Shown here: piece after piece, positions 34,929 through 45,970 of the stretch
How positions within the stretch are numbered: position 1 is the first letter of the stretch
Layout of the letters: each line of letters opens with the position of its first letter
Assembly (NCBI RefSeq): GCF_902167145.1
Contig: NC_050102.1
Coordinates: 5,952,850-6,016,849 of the forward strand
Direction: 5' to 3'
Length of the DNA stretch: 64,000 nucleotides
Source of the DNA: Zea mays
Taxonomy: Eukaryota; Streptophyta; Magnoliopsida; Poales; Poaceae
Notes under the pieces: generated by a model
The model's database searches: none
Told to the model about the DNA's origin: nothing
Seen by the model: the letters and a program-made list of their open reading frames with translations, nothing else
Program-made: the position numbers and the translations under genes

Positions 34929-36458
34929 ATGCCATCGAAGAAAGCTTCGGCACCAGGGACCGCTGCATTGCAGCCGTTGGACCCAAACCAAGAAACTCTT
35001 TCTCTTCGAGAGGCTCGAAGCCAGAAGAGGAAAGCCACCAGTCCAACACTCCAAGGGGAGGAGTTGGACCAAGAGATCAGGGATATGGAGATAATCCATC
35101 AGCAAGTACAAAGGAAGAAGGAGAAGATGGCACAATTGGCTGATCTTCAAAGGAAGATCGACGAAGCCACTGAAGAAGTGCGTCATCTTGTTCAAGATGA
35201 ACAAGATCGAAGGCCCCAACACAGGGAGCTTCGTCAAGAAGGCCTATTCAATGAGGATGCATGGTATGATGATTTTAATCAGGATGCCTTTACTTTTGAT
35301 GATGCTTCTCCCTTGGCAGCAGAACTGCAGGCTACTCCATGGCCCCCATCATACAAGCCACCTCAGCTCCCCATGTATGATGGACACTCAGATCCAAAGC
35401 AGTTTCTGATGAGCTACGAAGCAACTATATCTTCATATGGGGGCAACACTGCAGTCATGGCGAAGTCCTTCGTCATGGCAGTCCGAAATGTAGCCCAAAC
35501 ATGGTATTCTTCTCTTCGGCCAGGGACCATCACGTCGTGGTAGAAGCTTAAGGACATGTTGGTTACCAGCTTCCAAGGCTTTCAAACGAAGCCGGTCACA
35601 ACTTAGGCTCTGTTTCAATGTACGCAAGACCACGAAGAATACCTTTAGGCATATGTACGAAGGTTCTTGCGACTATGGGCACAAGCGCCTACAGTGCCCA
35701 ATGAGATTGTCATTGAGGCCATGATTAAGGGTCTTCAGCCAGGACCTACGGCTCAGTACTTCGCTAGGAAGCCCCCGCAAACTCTGGAGAAGCTACTTCA
35801 GAAGATGGATGAGTACATCCGAGCTGACAATGACTTCCGCCAAAGAAGGGAGGAAGCTTACAGATTCTCTGAAATGACCAGGGGCTTCGGAGGAAGAATC
35901 CATCCGAGGCATGTTAGGTCAATCCATAACTCCACTCAAAGCAATGACAAAGGAAGTCAGTCTCAGAGGTCACAATATACCTTGTAATCTTCGGGGCAAC
36001 AGCAAAGCTCCTTTAGGCCACCAACTCCAAGGGGTAGAGGTGCCAGGGGCTTCGAAGGAAGCTTTGGGGATCAGCCTAGAAAGATTTATTGCTTATTCTG
36101 TGGTGAGGATAAGGGCCATACTACAAGAATGTGCCATGCCACCATTCAGAAACAAAAGGAAATAGCAGAAGCCGAAGCCCGGCAGAATCAGCCGAAGCAG
36201 GTCTTACACACCGCTTCGTGTCACTCTCCTTACATACCAGAGTATGTGAACAATCATCCTGCAGCTTCTGTCGCTTCGGCTAGCCATTCACAGGCTTCCT
36301 GGCCACAACTCCTGCCTCCGCCACCACTACAACCGACCTATTCCCGAAGCTAGCAGCCAGAAGGGCACCAGCACTCTCAACAGCAACAAGAATTCATAGA
36401 GGAATCCAAAGCTCGCACAGTCAACAGTACTGTGCCAGAATCAAAGCACATCTATTGA
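34929..36458 (+). pseudogene. Element D gag with five in-frame stops
   Basis: One continuous 510-codon frame interrupted by TAG at 35541, 35604 and 35646, TAA at 35985 and TAG at 36351, with no frameshift. It has a coiled-coil segment (about 35060-35200, EIIHQQVQRKKEKMAQLADLQ), the capsid (MYDGHSDPKQFLMSYEATI; PQTLEKLLQKMDEYIRADNDF) and a zinc knuckle CLFCGEDKGHTTRMC (CX2CX5HX4C) near 36095-36140. A Gln/Pro-rich tail follows. It would package RNA. Most stops sit where Gln codons are plausible, so they fit C-to-T change. Confidence 0.85.
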
Positions 36459-37474
36459 GAGATATCCTACCTCTGAAACATTTTTACGTTCATTGTCATT
36501 TTGTTTTTAATAAGGAACAATCAATGTAAACTTAGTTTTAATTTCTTGTAATAGCTTCGCTCCTATCAGAATGAAATATATCTTCTTCACAGACTTACGA
36601 AGCTCAAAAATTGCTGAAGCTCAAAAGACGTTCCTAAGGGAATGTAGAGCTAAAAATCGCAGTGCAAGTTTCACCGAAGCTACAAAAAGTCGTTCCTAAG
36701 GAGCGCAGTGTAAGTTTTCCGAAGTTACAAAAAGTCATTCCTAAGGGAGCGCAGTGTAAGTTTTCTGCTCAAAAGTTGTTCCAAAGGGAATGCAGAGCCA
36801 AATACCGCCGAAATATAAGGCGAAGCGCGAAAAGTCAACGCGAAAAATACCGCCGAAATATAAGGCGAAGAAGTTCAAAAGACGTTCCTAAGGGGATGCA
36901 GAACTTACATCGAAAAATAAGCGGTGAAGCCGAAATATAAGCGACAAAGAGATTTTGATTGTTCCTAGGGGGACACAGGGATTGTGTGTTTCAGTGTGGG
37001 TGTGTGTCTTCGGCATTAGCATCATTCTTTACATCATATCATCGCATCATCTCGCATAGCATCACATCATACATCATATCACACCAATGACACGATCTTC
37101 GGAGAATGATTTACAAAAATGAAAAGGTGTCAAGACACAAAATAAGCTAAGAAGTACATCTTCGTCAGCTCTGATATGGAAGAAGAGATCTATTGTTTAC
37201 GAAGCATTAATGTTTTTACGGAGCTTGGATGTTCTTTACGAAGTATGGATATTCTCACAAAGCATAAACATTCTTCTTTACGAAGCATGAAAAGAAGGGA
37301 AGGTGTTTTTTTGCCGAAGGCTCAAAAACGGTATGTACATAAAGTTTCATGCATCGCAAAGAACTGAATTAAAAACAACTTACATATTAGATTCAAAACT
37401 ATACACATCAAATATTACAGACATAGTTCAGCAAATGTTACATTGATAACCTAAAAATGTTTTTACAATAACTA
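36459..37474 (+). other. Element D central non-coding region with short repeats
   Basis: AT-rich. From 36590 to 36960 motifs such as GAAATATAAGGCGAAG, TACAAAAAGTCGTTCCTAAG and GGAGCGCAGTGTAAG recur two or three times each. No reading frame with recognisable content. Confidence 0.6.
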
Positions 37475-40400
37475 CTATTCTTCCTTCAAAACCTTCTCTG
37501 CAACTTCGTTAAGCAATTTGTTAACAACTTCGTCAACAATAGCTTCAGCCATATTGATGATTTCTATTGCTTTCTTTGTTTCTGGGTCGGCCAGTGGGTC
37601 GAACGGCTCCGGTGGAGGAGGTAATTCAGCTGCAGTAGAAAACATCAATTAGTTCGAAGTCACGAAAACAAACGACGAAGCTAGAGGCCATTAAATGATA
37701 CCTATCCGTCTCTCACGTTCGGCAGCTTCTTCAGCCTTTTTAGCCGCTTCTCGAGCGTCATGAATATCTTTTTCACTTTTCTTCATTATTTCGTGAGCCA
37801 TTTCTCGGCCGCCATTTTCCCAGATATCAGTGAAAAATTTTCCGCCTATTAAACTTGCTTCGGCCGAGGGGTCCTTCGTGTCATCCACGAAGAAGGCAGC
37901 TTTGGCTTGGCCAAGGTTTTAACATGATTGCAACCCGCCTTCTCCAAGACGGCTGAAACTCCTCTCGCACCAGAAAACGCGCAGACGTCCCCACGATCAC
38001 TTAAAATTTCCTCAAAAGCTTTGGCTTCACCGCTGATCCACTCGATAACGCCCTTAGGGTCGCCTCGTATGAAGTTATCTTTATTTGAATAGGCACCCAC
38101 GTTGGCGAAGCTAGTCTTTATCTTCTCCACGCAGCCCAAAGATTTTTCAAAACATCTTTCCTTGGATGCGCGAAACTCTTCAACTGTCTTTTCTAAATAT
38201 TTTTTCCAATATTCGCTGGCATCTCGGTTAGCTTCAGCGACAACGCATTTTTCTTTGGCCTCTGCTAATTGTTTCTGAAGGTCTTCGATTTCATTCTTTT
38301 GGACCTCAGCTTGAGCTTTGGAGCTAGCTTCGTCTTCTTTTACTTTGTTTACCAATGAAATTAATATCTTGTCTTTTTCAAGACCTTCGTTCCTTAGTTC
38401 AATCACCTCCGAACAAAGGTTGTTCACAGCCATTGTGTACCCTTCTTCAATATTTTTCTGTGCTCTAAGGGCATTGTTAAGGATCAAGCCCTGCAAGAGG
38501 AGGACAACATTAAGTATAAACAAAATGAAGTAATTCGTTTCCAAATACAAAATTGACTTTTATACCTTTATGCTATTATATGCTAAGCTGTCAGCCAATT
38601 CATCCTTTGATAGTATTGAAAGGCCATCTTCTAGCTTCAGAAATCCGAAGATTCTACCCATCTCCCGGCAGACGGATATCTCTTTACTATCCGGAAGACA
38701 GTACAAAAAATCTTCCTCCCCGCTGCCATTGAACACTAATGCCCCTTCGTGTATTTTAGTTTTTGGGCATAATGTTGAGCTTCTCGTTCTTCTTCCTTAG
38801 AGAGTCCCTTTCCCGAAGCATGTCGGATGATGTAATCAATGCTCTCTTTTAAAGCTTCGGGAGCAGGAGTGGCAGCCTTTTTAGGCGAAATTTGCTCTAT
38901 AGCCTTTTCTTCTGTTGCCTTTTCTTCGATTTCCGAAGGCTTTTTCTCAGCGGGCTCTGAAGGCCCAGCTTCGGTACCAGCTTGGATTACTGCATCTTCA
39001 ATTTTGGTCGGCTTTGTTTCAGCTTTGGTATGTGCTTTTGAAGCCTCAGCAAATTTTCTTGAAGGAGTAGAGTTCAAAGTCTTTACTGTTTCCAACACAT
39101 CTAGTACATTTGCCATCCTTCTCCTCTTGGGAGTTGCGGCAGAACTTTTTTGTGCCTTCGGCACTGTTACTTCTGATGAAGGGCTTAAAATTTCTATCGC
39201 TTTTGTTTCTTCAATATTTGGCTTTTCAGCCTTATCTTTCTTAGTCTTCGACTCAGCTAAATCATCCGAAGCTTCCTTCGGCATTGTAGCCGGCTCTTTA
39301 GCCTTCTGCGTAGGAGGAATGGGCTCTCTTGGTTCAGTAGCTGAAGAAGTCTCCCCACCAAACTCAGGAACCACGACCGGTTCAATATAGCGTGGCCGGT
39401 GGGTAAGGACCTTCAACTTTTTGCCTTTCGGCGCAGGCTCGACTGGAGTGGCCGAAGCAGCAGTTTTCCTCTTCTTTCCCTGACCTCGCAGTGGATAGCG
39501 GTAGTCGGGGTAGACAAAACCAATGGCATCAAAAACTCTATTCAATCTCTTTTTTCCCCGACCTCCGAAGGTTGTGGATAGTGCATTGTCTTCCGCCTTG
39601 GAATATGATCCAAGCAGTTCATCACTGGTAACTTCGATGCATTTTAGCCAGTCATCGTTTGGTTCATCAAATTTATCTCCGTATCTGAATGCGTACTTCA
39701 GCCGGACCAGTTTACCTTCACTAGATTCGGTGACGGTCTCCTTTGGCATTTCCCAGCTCTCTATAAGCAGCCATACTCTGTATGCTATGTGCTCTTGAAC
39801 CAAATCTCTTGTACCAATAAAGAAGCAGACAGTACCAAATGCCTTCTGACATGCTTCGGCGGCTTCGTCAATTTCAACCTTCGGCCTTCGGAGGCCGAAG
39901 CAGGACCAAATGAGGCGCATAATAACTTCCTCAATATCTTCTCTTGCCTTCAAGTTATTCTTCACGTAAAACCATTCCTCCATCCAGGCCCCGGGCCACC
40001 TTTTCCGGTATGTTGGCACCAGGTAACTTGTGTTGGGGCAGGCGATAAATCCATAGCAGCCAAAGTTGTTATGATATTGTTCCTTGCCCATGGCCTTCGT
40101 CTCATATACTAGTTCATGCATGCTACAAAAGCATTTTGCGCTTGGCTCTAGCTGCTGGCTCCTTATAGCCCAAACAAAAATCCCCATTCTAATAATAGCT
40201 TCGAGGGTTATCTGATGAAGGTAAATCTGATAAATTTTCAACATTTCGACCACAAACCTGCTCAACGGAAACCGAAGCCCAGCTTTGAAGAAACTACGAT
40301 AAATCACAACTTCGTCTTCCTCAGGGTAGGGACGTTGTTATCTCCACCAACTCTCACAATAGACATATCTCGAAAGTACCTTCATCTCATATTATCAAGA

Positions 40401-40678
40401 TGACTCTGCTTAATTGTCGATTTCCCAAAAATTGTATGACTTGGCCTCCACGGCCGATCCTCAGAATCTTCTCCCCCGCTTTCAGCATCATAATCATCAC
40501 TGTCACCGGTATCTTCAGACAGGCCTTCTAGGATCTCCTTAGTAATCTTCTCTGTATTCGATTTTGCCATTGACTCGATAAACCCAGCTATGTAAGGATT
40601 TGCAGCCTTCTTCTCTTCAAAGAACTTCTCCTCTTCAGTCAGCTTCGTCTCAGCAACATCCTTCTTGTCTTGAGACAT
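37475..40678 (-). pseudogene. Antisense multi-exon gene of element D (gypsy-associated plant domain)
   Basis: Read on the minus strand from ATG at 40678. Two introns with GT..AG ends are visible (38491-38565, 75 bp; 37630-37701, 72 bp), with the last exon ending at TAG 37475-37477. The N-terminus is acidic (SEDTGDSDDYDAESGGEDSE). A central domain with NFGCYGFIACPN, RKRWPGAWMEEWFYVK and IGTRDLVQEHIAYRVW matches the plant domain annotated as a putative gypsy-type transposon protein, also found antisense in Grande (gene23-like). Then come a Lys/Glu-rich linker, a long coiled coil (about 38150-38450) and FIRGDPKGVIEWI. Damage: TGA near 40382, frameshifts near 40310, 38735 and 37875. Function unknown. 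Spliceable antisense structure implies its own promoter near 40700-40990. Confidence 0.75.
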
Positions 40679-40992
40679 TTTTCCTTCAAAAATGACGAAA
40701 ATGTGTCTTTCGAACCGAAGCTTAGGAAGCTTGAGAAACTAGCAAGCTTTAGTGAGCAAGAGCTATAAAATTGAGAAAACAAAGCAAATGGCACAAGCAG
40801 CGTACCAAATGTGGTTGGTGCGTGTTCTTATTTATACGCTCGGCATGCCCCAAATTGGAGGGTCCCGTCAGTCATTGACTATTGCTATTCTAGCAAAGGG
40901 AAGGTGTTTTTTCGGACCTTCGGCTTAAGGCCTTCGTCCATGTCGCAGTCTGAATTCGTTATCTTAAACAAATTAATACTGCGAGGGGCTAC
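40679..40992 (-). promoter_or_regulatory. Possible promoter and leader of the antisense gene, plus polypurine tract
   Basis: 314 bp between the antisense ATG and the 3' LTR. A minus-strand TATA-like element is the complement of TTTATACG near 40830 (CGTATAAA). The segment ends in CTGCGAGGGGCTAC (40979-40992), the polypurine tract of element D. Confidence 0.35.
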
Positions 40993-41662
40993 TGTTGGGG
41001 GCCTTCGTCCTCCAAAGGTCCTCAAAAACGTAATTTAACAATGTCTTCCAAGCATGGCTTATGGACAGGTACCTTCGAACTCAAGTTAAAAGCACACACG
41101 ACGAGAAGAGCATGATCGTGACAAAGGTTGTCGTTGTTCCGAAGCTACGCACAAGGGAGCTTTGGCTCAATCGCGGAAAAAGGAACCCACTTGAAGGGGA
41201 AAAGGCTATCTAGTCCTCATAGATTTTTCTATAAGTCAATAGTAAATGTAAAGGGCATAACTGTAATTTCTCACAGGCTGTGTCATGTGCCTATAAATAG
41301 ATGAACAGTACCCCATACTGTTCACGCTGATTTGTACTTGCTCGTGCGTCACACTTGTACTTTTTACCTTCTGTCAAGCCGAAGGTACATTTATAATTCA
41401 GTATTGCCCCTGTATTCTTAAAACAATATATTGATAATGAATTAATAATATTATGTGATTGCTTATCTTGCCTCTTATATCTCATATGCTTCTTCTTTTG
41501 TTAACATATATCACGTTGATGAAGGTATGTCCTTCATAACCTTCGTCTGAAGATCATTATATCCTAAGGGAAATAATGCTTCGAAGGACGAAGGACATTA
41601 ACATTTAACATTCTATGTTGCCTTGTTCTTGATTCATAGCACTTGAGAACAAGTCCCCAACA
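40993..41662 (+). repeat. Element D 3' LTR
   Basis: 670 bp, same ends as the 5' LTR, TATAAATA at 41292-41299. Confidence 0.88.
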
Positions 41663-42550
41663 CCGGACTCCTTGGATGAGGTCCGGACCCCTCTGAGTGA
41701 GGTCTAGGCCACCCACAGCAAGGTCCCAGGACAGGGAATACCCTAGCTTAGGTCAAGGACAGACGAGGGTCCGGTACTGGCACGTGCCCAGGCTTTATCC
41801 AGTGCGCTTCCACTCCTCGCTCAGGCGGAGGCACAAAGCTGCCACGTGGACTATCGCCCGTGATATAAGCCAGCGGGCGGAGCCTGACGTAAGGCCTCTG
41901 GGCCGCGCTGCCTCTGCATTTACTGTGGAGAAGACGTGTTGTCTGTCTATCCCGCTGACAGACGATGTGCCCCCTCAGCATTTAATGTGTCCTGTCCACT
42001 CCGCTGGCAGGCGGCGTCCAGACCATCCTGCAGGCGGCGTGCCTGTCCAGTCCATTGTCAAACAGTATGCCCGTGTTGTGAGGTGCACTGTGTCCATCAT
42101 CACTTATACGTTGCCAGTGAAGCTTCCGCTGCACGCCGATACTATGCAGATCACGGATGTCAGGGCGCAAGAAGATTGCTCCAGCAATAAACGTTAGTTG
42201 CTCCAAGTATTACATCCGTTATGTTCCTGGGCCCACATGTCGGGGCTCAGTACCTTTGTACGTGCCCCCTTAGCTATAAAAGGGGAGGCATGCAACGTTA
42301 CAACACAAGCAGAGGACAGACTCAAGCTCACTCAAGCACACTTAGACGCTCACAAGTTCATACAAGCTCAATACATCACATAGTGGAGTAGGGTTACGCT
42401 CCGGCGGCCCGAACCACTCTAAATCCTTGTGTGTTCTTGTGTTCTTCCCGTTTCCGACTAACATGCAAAACTCTTAGGCCCCTCCTCATCTTAGGATTTA
42501 GGGCGGGTGCATTCCGCCACCCGGCCAGAGATTTCCCCTCCAGCAAGAAC

Positions 42551-42965
42551 ACATGTTGATACTTGTTTCAGTTTGAGAAAACTAGGGACACCTTTCAGTT
42601 TCAGAATTTAAAGAAGTGTATTTCAGTTTTAGGATTCAAAATGCTAGGGACACTTCACTCGGCATTGAATTCAAGTGGCCGAACTTGCATCTTCTTATTC
42701 GTTTGTGATTGAATTCAAGTTTTGCACTTTATTGCATATGGCAGGGACTTGCATCTTGGCTCTTCGTTTGTGCAGTCATATTCGGACTTGCATGTTTCAG
42801 AACACATGCTGCGACTTGTTGTTTGTGAATTCTGTTGCAAATGGCAGGGATTAAACCATAAAGGGATTCAACCCCCAAGGGGATTAAGTGAAGGGGAGGG
42901 ATCCACTCAATCCCTCATGGATTAGATCCACTTGGAGATTCAAACCCTTGTAGACGAACATGCCC
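42551..42965 (+). other. Harbinger 3' end and right terminal repeat
   Basis: Continues the Harbinger sequence after element B. It contains imperfect internal duplications (GACTTGCATCTT, GATTGAATTCAAGT and GCATGTTTCAGAACACATG motifs, the last matching the restored B target). It ends with the right TIR at 42951-42965 and TTA at 42966-42968. Confidence 0.7.
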
Positions 42966-42968
42966 TTA

Positions 42969-44102
42969 ATGACCTCGTAGAGGGCAATATTCCAGGAATA
43001 TAGCAGGTAACCGGGGATATAACGGTACTTGGGGATCCACCTATCCGCCCAGTTACATATAAATATCTCCGCATTGTATATGGATACGACACATATAACA
43101 AGACACTACAGTTCCCACCTACTGTTTTACTGAGCATCTGAGCTCTCCCTCTACCTGAGTGTTCGGGCGCACCCGTCCACGTGCCGGTGGTCCCAACACA
43201 CCCAACATGTCTATTGAATGATTGTCCACCGAAACCAACTGTGACAGTCTCGGTTCACAGCCGATAGCGTTAATTTATCGATTGTGTGGTAGTGAATACA
43301 TGGTCAATCCCAAGATGATGCATTGCTTCATTAACCAAAGCACTACTAGTAAACACAAACACCAACATAGAACCGTATCTTTTTGGTACGGAGCGTGTTG
43401 GAAAGATATGGTGGGCCCGACTCCACGTGGCCCCGCAGCTAAATTGGTACGGACGCGCAGTAGCGTCGCCATCACATGCGCGCGCTTCCATCGCCTGCTC
43501 TTTCTGGCCTGTCGTCTTGTGACAAGCCAAGCCCAGGGGCGCTGCACCAATTATCAGCAGCTGTTCTCTGTTCTGCTCCTCTTGGCTCCCTGCCGAGTCT
43601 GCCGGCCTGCTCTAATTGCAATGCATTGCTGTTGCATGCATGGCCGCAGCCAGGGCATGCTTTTGTTTCAACCTGCATAGATCAATTACAGACTTTATTT
43701 TTTTTATACTCGTATAATCTGTAGCTGAAAAAGCACCTAGTATTTATTAACCTTGGATTCTCCTAGGTTTAGATCCGTCAGCTTCGTTATTATGTATGTA
43801 CTGCGCGTTCGTGGCTTCTGCGCGCCGGTAAAAAAAAAGTTTAGTCAAATATCAATAACTGTTTCATACATGCTAGGAGGAGAGTAAAACATGGACAGTC
43901 CAGGACCACCGATTCTCCACCCCGACAACGAATCAATACATAGATGCAGTGGTCCGTGCATGAATTTAATTAATGCATTTGTTTTGTCAATTAAAATTAC
44001 TACCTCCGATCCATATATGACTCCGTTTACAAATATATGATATATGACGTTGTTTAATTTTTTTTCCAAAACTTTAGTCGTTCGTTCGTCATATTCATAA
44101 TA
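42969..44102. other. Intergenic flank, nothing recognised
   Basis: No gene, LTR or complete MITE found. The 152-codon frame at 43222-43680 lacks family motifs. Around 43999-44050 a CTACCTCCGATCC stretch resembles one end of a Stowaway-like MITE, but no matching second end is visible. Confidence 0.4.
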
Positions 44103-44748
44103 CACTATCGGAATTCGTTACTTTGTCGAGTGCATATAGCTAAGAAGGTCGGCTAGGTTTGTACACACAGTACATAACAACTATTACGAAACACTGTCAA
44201 TTTTTTTTATCAGAGTCTCTACATATGATATCATGACATCTCGATAAGTTTCATGATTTTCTGACTTTGTTTGTGTTTAATACAATTTTAAAACATCTGG
44301 ATCGCAAGTTCGTAGCCATGTTTTGTGAACTTGGTGTTCAAAAATTCTGGTATGTTCTTGATTTAGGCAGTAACTTGTGCTCAATAACATGAATATAATT
44401 TTGCATTTGTTGTTTTCCATTTTTCAAGTGACTTGCAGTTAAATCTGAATTATCCAAAGAAAATTCAATTAAATGGACTAAATCTGATAGGTATAACAAA
44501 TACTTTGAGAAATGTGCCAAAATTAAACATGTAGGTGCAGAGACTATATGAACATAGTACAAAAAAGCTTGGGAGAAAAAAATTAAAAAGCAAATAAATT
44601 TTGCCGAGTGTCAGAGGAAGACACTCGACAAAAAAGTTCTTTGTCGAGTGTCTAGATGAGACACTTGGCCAAGAAGTTACTTTGCCGAGTGTCTTCTAAA
44701 ACACTTGGCAAAGATTTTTTTAAAAAATATCTTTGTTGAGTGTCTCCT
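44103..44748 (+). mobile_element. 5' end of a CACTA transposon (GCCGAGTG family)
   Basis: Starts CACTATCGGAATTCG, closely matching the terminus of the CACTA at 55840 (CACTACCGGAATTCG). From about 44190 it parallels that element's 56640-57200 region, including paired TTTGCCGAGTG/CACTCGGCAAAG subterminal motifs at 44598-44745. The similarity stops abruptly near 44748, where a transposase of a different CACTA family begins. Confidence 0.75.
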
Positions 44749-45970
44749 GGGTTAATGGTGCACCCGTTAGATGGTGATGCATTGAAGGCTCTTGATAACT
44801 TTGATCCAGAGTTTGCCAGCGATGCAAGAAACCTTCGAATCGGCTTGGCAGCTAATGGTTTCACACCTTTCAATATGATCGCTACGTCATATTCATGTCG
44901 GCCTGTCATTGCCATGCCGTACAACCATCCACCCGCTCTTTACATGAAATATGAGTTAATGTTCTTATGTCTTGTTATACCTAGGCCTGAGCATCCTGGC
45001 GTACGCCTCAATGTGATTGAAGAGATAAAGAAGCTATTGGAAGGAGTGGAAGCCTATGACTGCTTCAAGAAGCAGAAATTCAATCTCAGGGTTGTGTATC
45101 TGTTCTTGGTTTATGATTTTATGGCGTATGGTATTTTCTCTAGATGGAGTGTGCATGGTAGATTGACATGTCCTTATTATGGTCAAGATACAAATTGTTT
45201 TCATCTTAGTGCTGGTGGCAAGATATGTTATTTTGATTGCCATAGATGTTTTCTACCCTTGAATCACCCCTTCAGATGACAGAGAAAGGAGTTTAGGAAG
45301 GACACCATCGTCACGAAGGGATCGCCCAAGCAACGTAGTGGGATAGAAATTAACTTGTCCTAGACGAGAGTGGGAAAAGGTATCAAGGTTTTAGTGAGTA
45401 GCTTAATTGGATTCACACTTGTGGCTTGTGGGATCTTCCTTATGCCAAGTCATTGATTCTGATGCACAACATCAACGTCATGCATCAAGAGAGTAACTTT
45501 TGCCAAGCCCTCAAAATACATGCATTGATTTCCTGGATAAAACAAAAGACAATGACAAGCCATGATATGTGATCGTCCAACCCAAGTGCTTAGAGAAAAT
45601 GGAGGCAAACCAAAAGCTAACTATTGTCTAAAACCTAAGCAATGGAAAGAAGTGACGAAGTGGATGAAGGACCTAAAATTCCTCGATGGTTATGCTGCTG
45701 GTTTTAGAAGATCTATGAATTTGAAGACAATGACGATGAAGGGATTTAACAGCCATGACTTTCACATAATTATTGAAAGGCTCGTGCCTGTAATATTTCG
45801 TGGGTACGTTTCCGATGCTATGTGGAAAACATTACTTGAAGTTAGCTATTTCTACAGATAGTTGTGTGTTAAAGAAATCAAAAGAGATGTGATGGAGCAG
45901 CTCGAGAAAGAGGCACCAGTGTTTTTGTGCAAATTGGAAAAAATATTCCCACCAGGTTTCTTTAATCCTA
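44749..45970 (+). pseudogene. CACTA Tnp2 transposase remnant
   Basis: A plus-strand frame at about 44754-45279 carries Transposase_21 blocks (FDPEFASDARNLRIGLAANGFTPFN, YNHPPALYMKYELMFLCLVIP, DFMAYGIFSRWSVHGRLTCPYYG, GKICYFDCHRCFLPLNHPF). After about 280 bp of broken coding sequence (near 45420-45480), the DUF4218 part follows at 45562-45970 (KQWKEVTKWMKDLKFLDGYA, NSHDFHIIIERLVPVIFRGYV). A TAG at 45859-45861 precedes the final segment, ending in KIFPPGFFNP. At about 45970 the match is cut by a gypsy LTR. It would be the nuclear transposase cutting the CACTA ends; this copy is dead. It differs from the intact Tnp2 at 58815, so it is another family. Confidence 0.85.

Larger units (their letters stand above)
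34199..41662 (+). mobile_element. Element D: Grande-like non-autonomous gypsy with antisense gene
   Basis: 7,464 bp bounded by TGTTGGGG..CCCCAACA. Target copies are CCCGA (34194-34198) and CCGGA (41663-41667); comparison with the intact site in the other B LTR shows CCGGA was original and the left copy has one substitution. LTRs are 671 and 670 bp, with roughly 18 differences by eye (about 2.7%). The internal region holds a gag pseudogene on the plus strand and a multi-exon pseudogene on the minus strand, but no polymerase. LTR sequence and the antisense gene recall the maize Grande family; assignment is from memory. Confidence 0.8.
18772..42545 (+). mobile_element. Element B: non-autonomous gypsy, gag only, with elements C and D in its LTRs
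   Basis: Bounded by TATCGGTACC (TG mutated to TA) and CTCCAGCA, flanked by AGAAC at 18767-18771 and 42546-42550. Removing C and D leaves LTRs of about 1137 and 1135 bp and a 4.5 kb internal region. That region has a PBS identical in core to that of A, a broken gag, a small remnant of the integrase C-terminus and no polymerase. Visible LTR differences are frequent (roughly one in 16 over the first 280 bp), so B is the oldest retrotransposon here. Family name not determined; PBS and gag suggest the Tat lineage. Confidence 0.85.
33942..42545 (+). repeat. Element B 3' LTR, split by element D
   Basis: Pieces are 33942-34198 and 41668-42545. Starts TGTCGTTACCC, ends CTCCAGCA, with TATAAAA at about 42272-42278. 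Followed by AGAAC, matching the left target duplication. Confidence 0.85.
648..42965 (+). mobile_element. PIF/Harbinger transposon carrying nested retrotransposons
   Basis: The left end reads GGCCATGTTCGGTTA and the right end, reverse-complemented, GGGCATGTTCGTCTA (12 of 15 matching). Both are bordered by TTA (645-647 and 42966-42968), the usual PIF/Harbinger target. Inside are the two genes of this superfamily: a DDE transposase (split over 2189-16657) and a Myb/SANT-like protein (17011-18131). Subtracting the two primary retrotransposon insertions and their duplicated target bases leaves about 5.3 kb, a normal size for a two-gene plant Harbinger. The transposase is broken, so the copy is not autonomous. 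TIR pairing and TSD are seen directly; superfamily assignment rests on the transposase motifs. Confidence 0.85.

Noticed and set aside
43222..43680. 152-codon open frame
   Set aside because: No recognisable domain and no supporting splice or promoter context.
43990..44100. Stowaway-like end near CTACCTCCGATCC
   Set aside because: Only one end is visible and no complementary second terminus with TA target was found.
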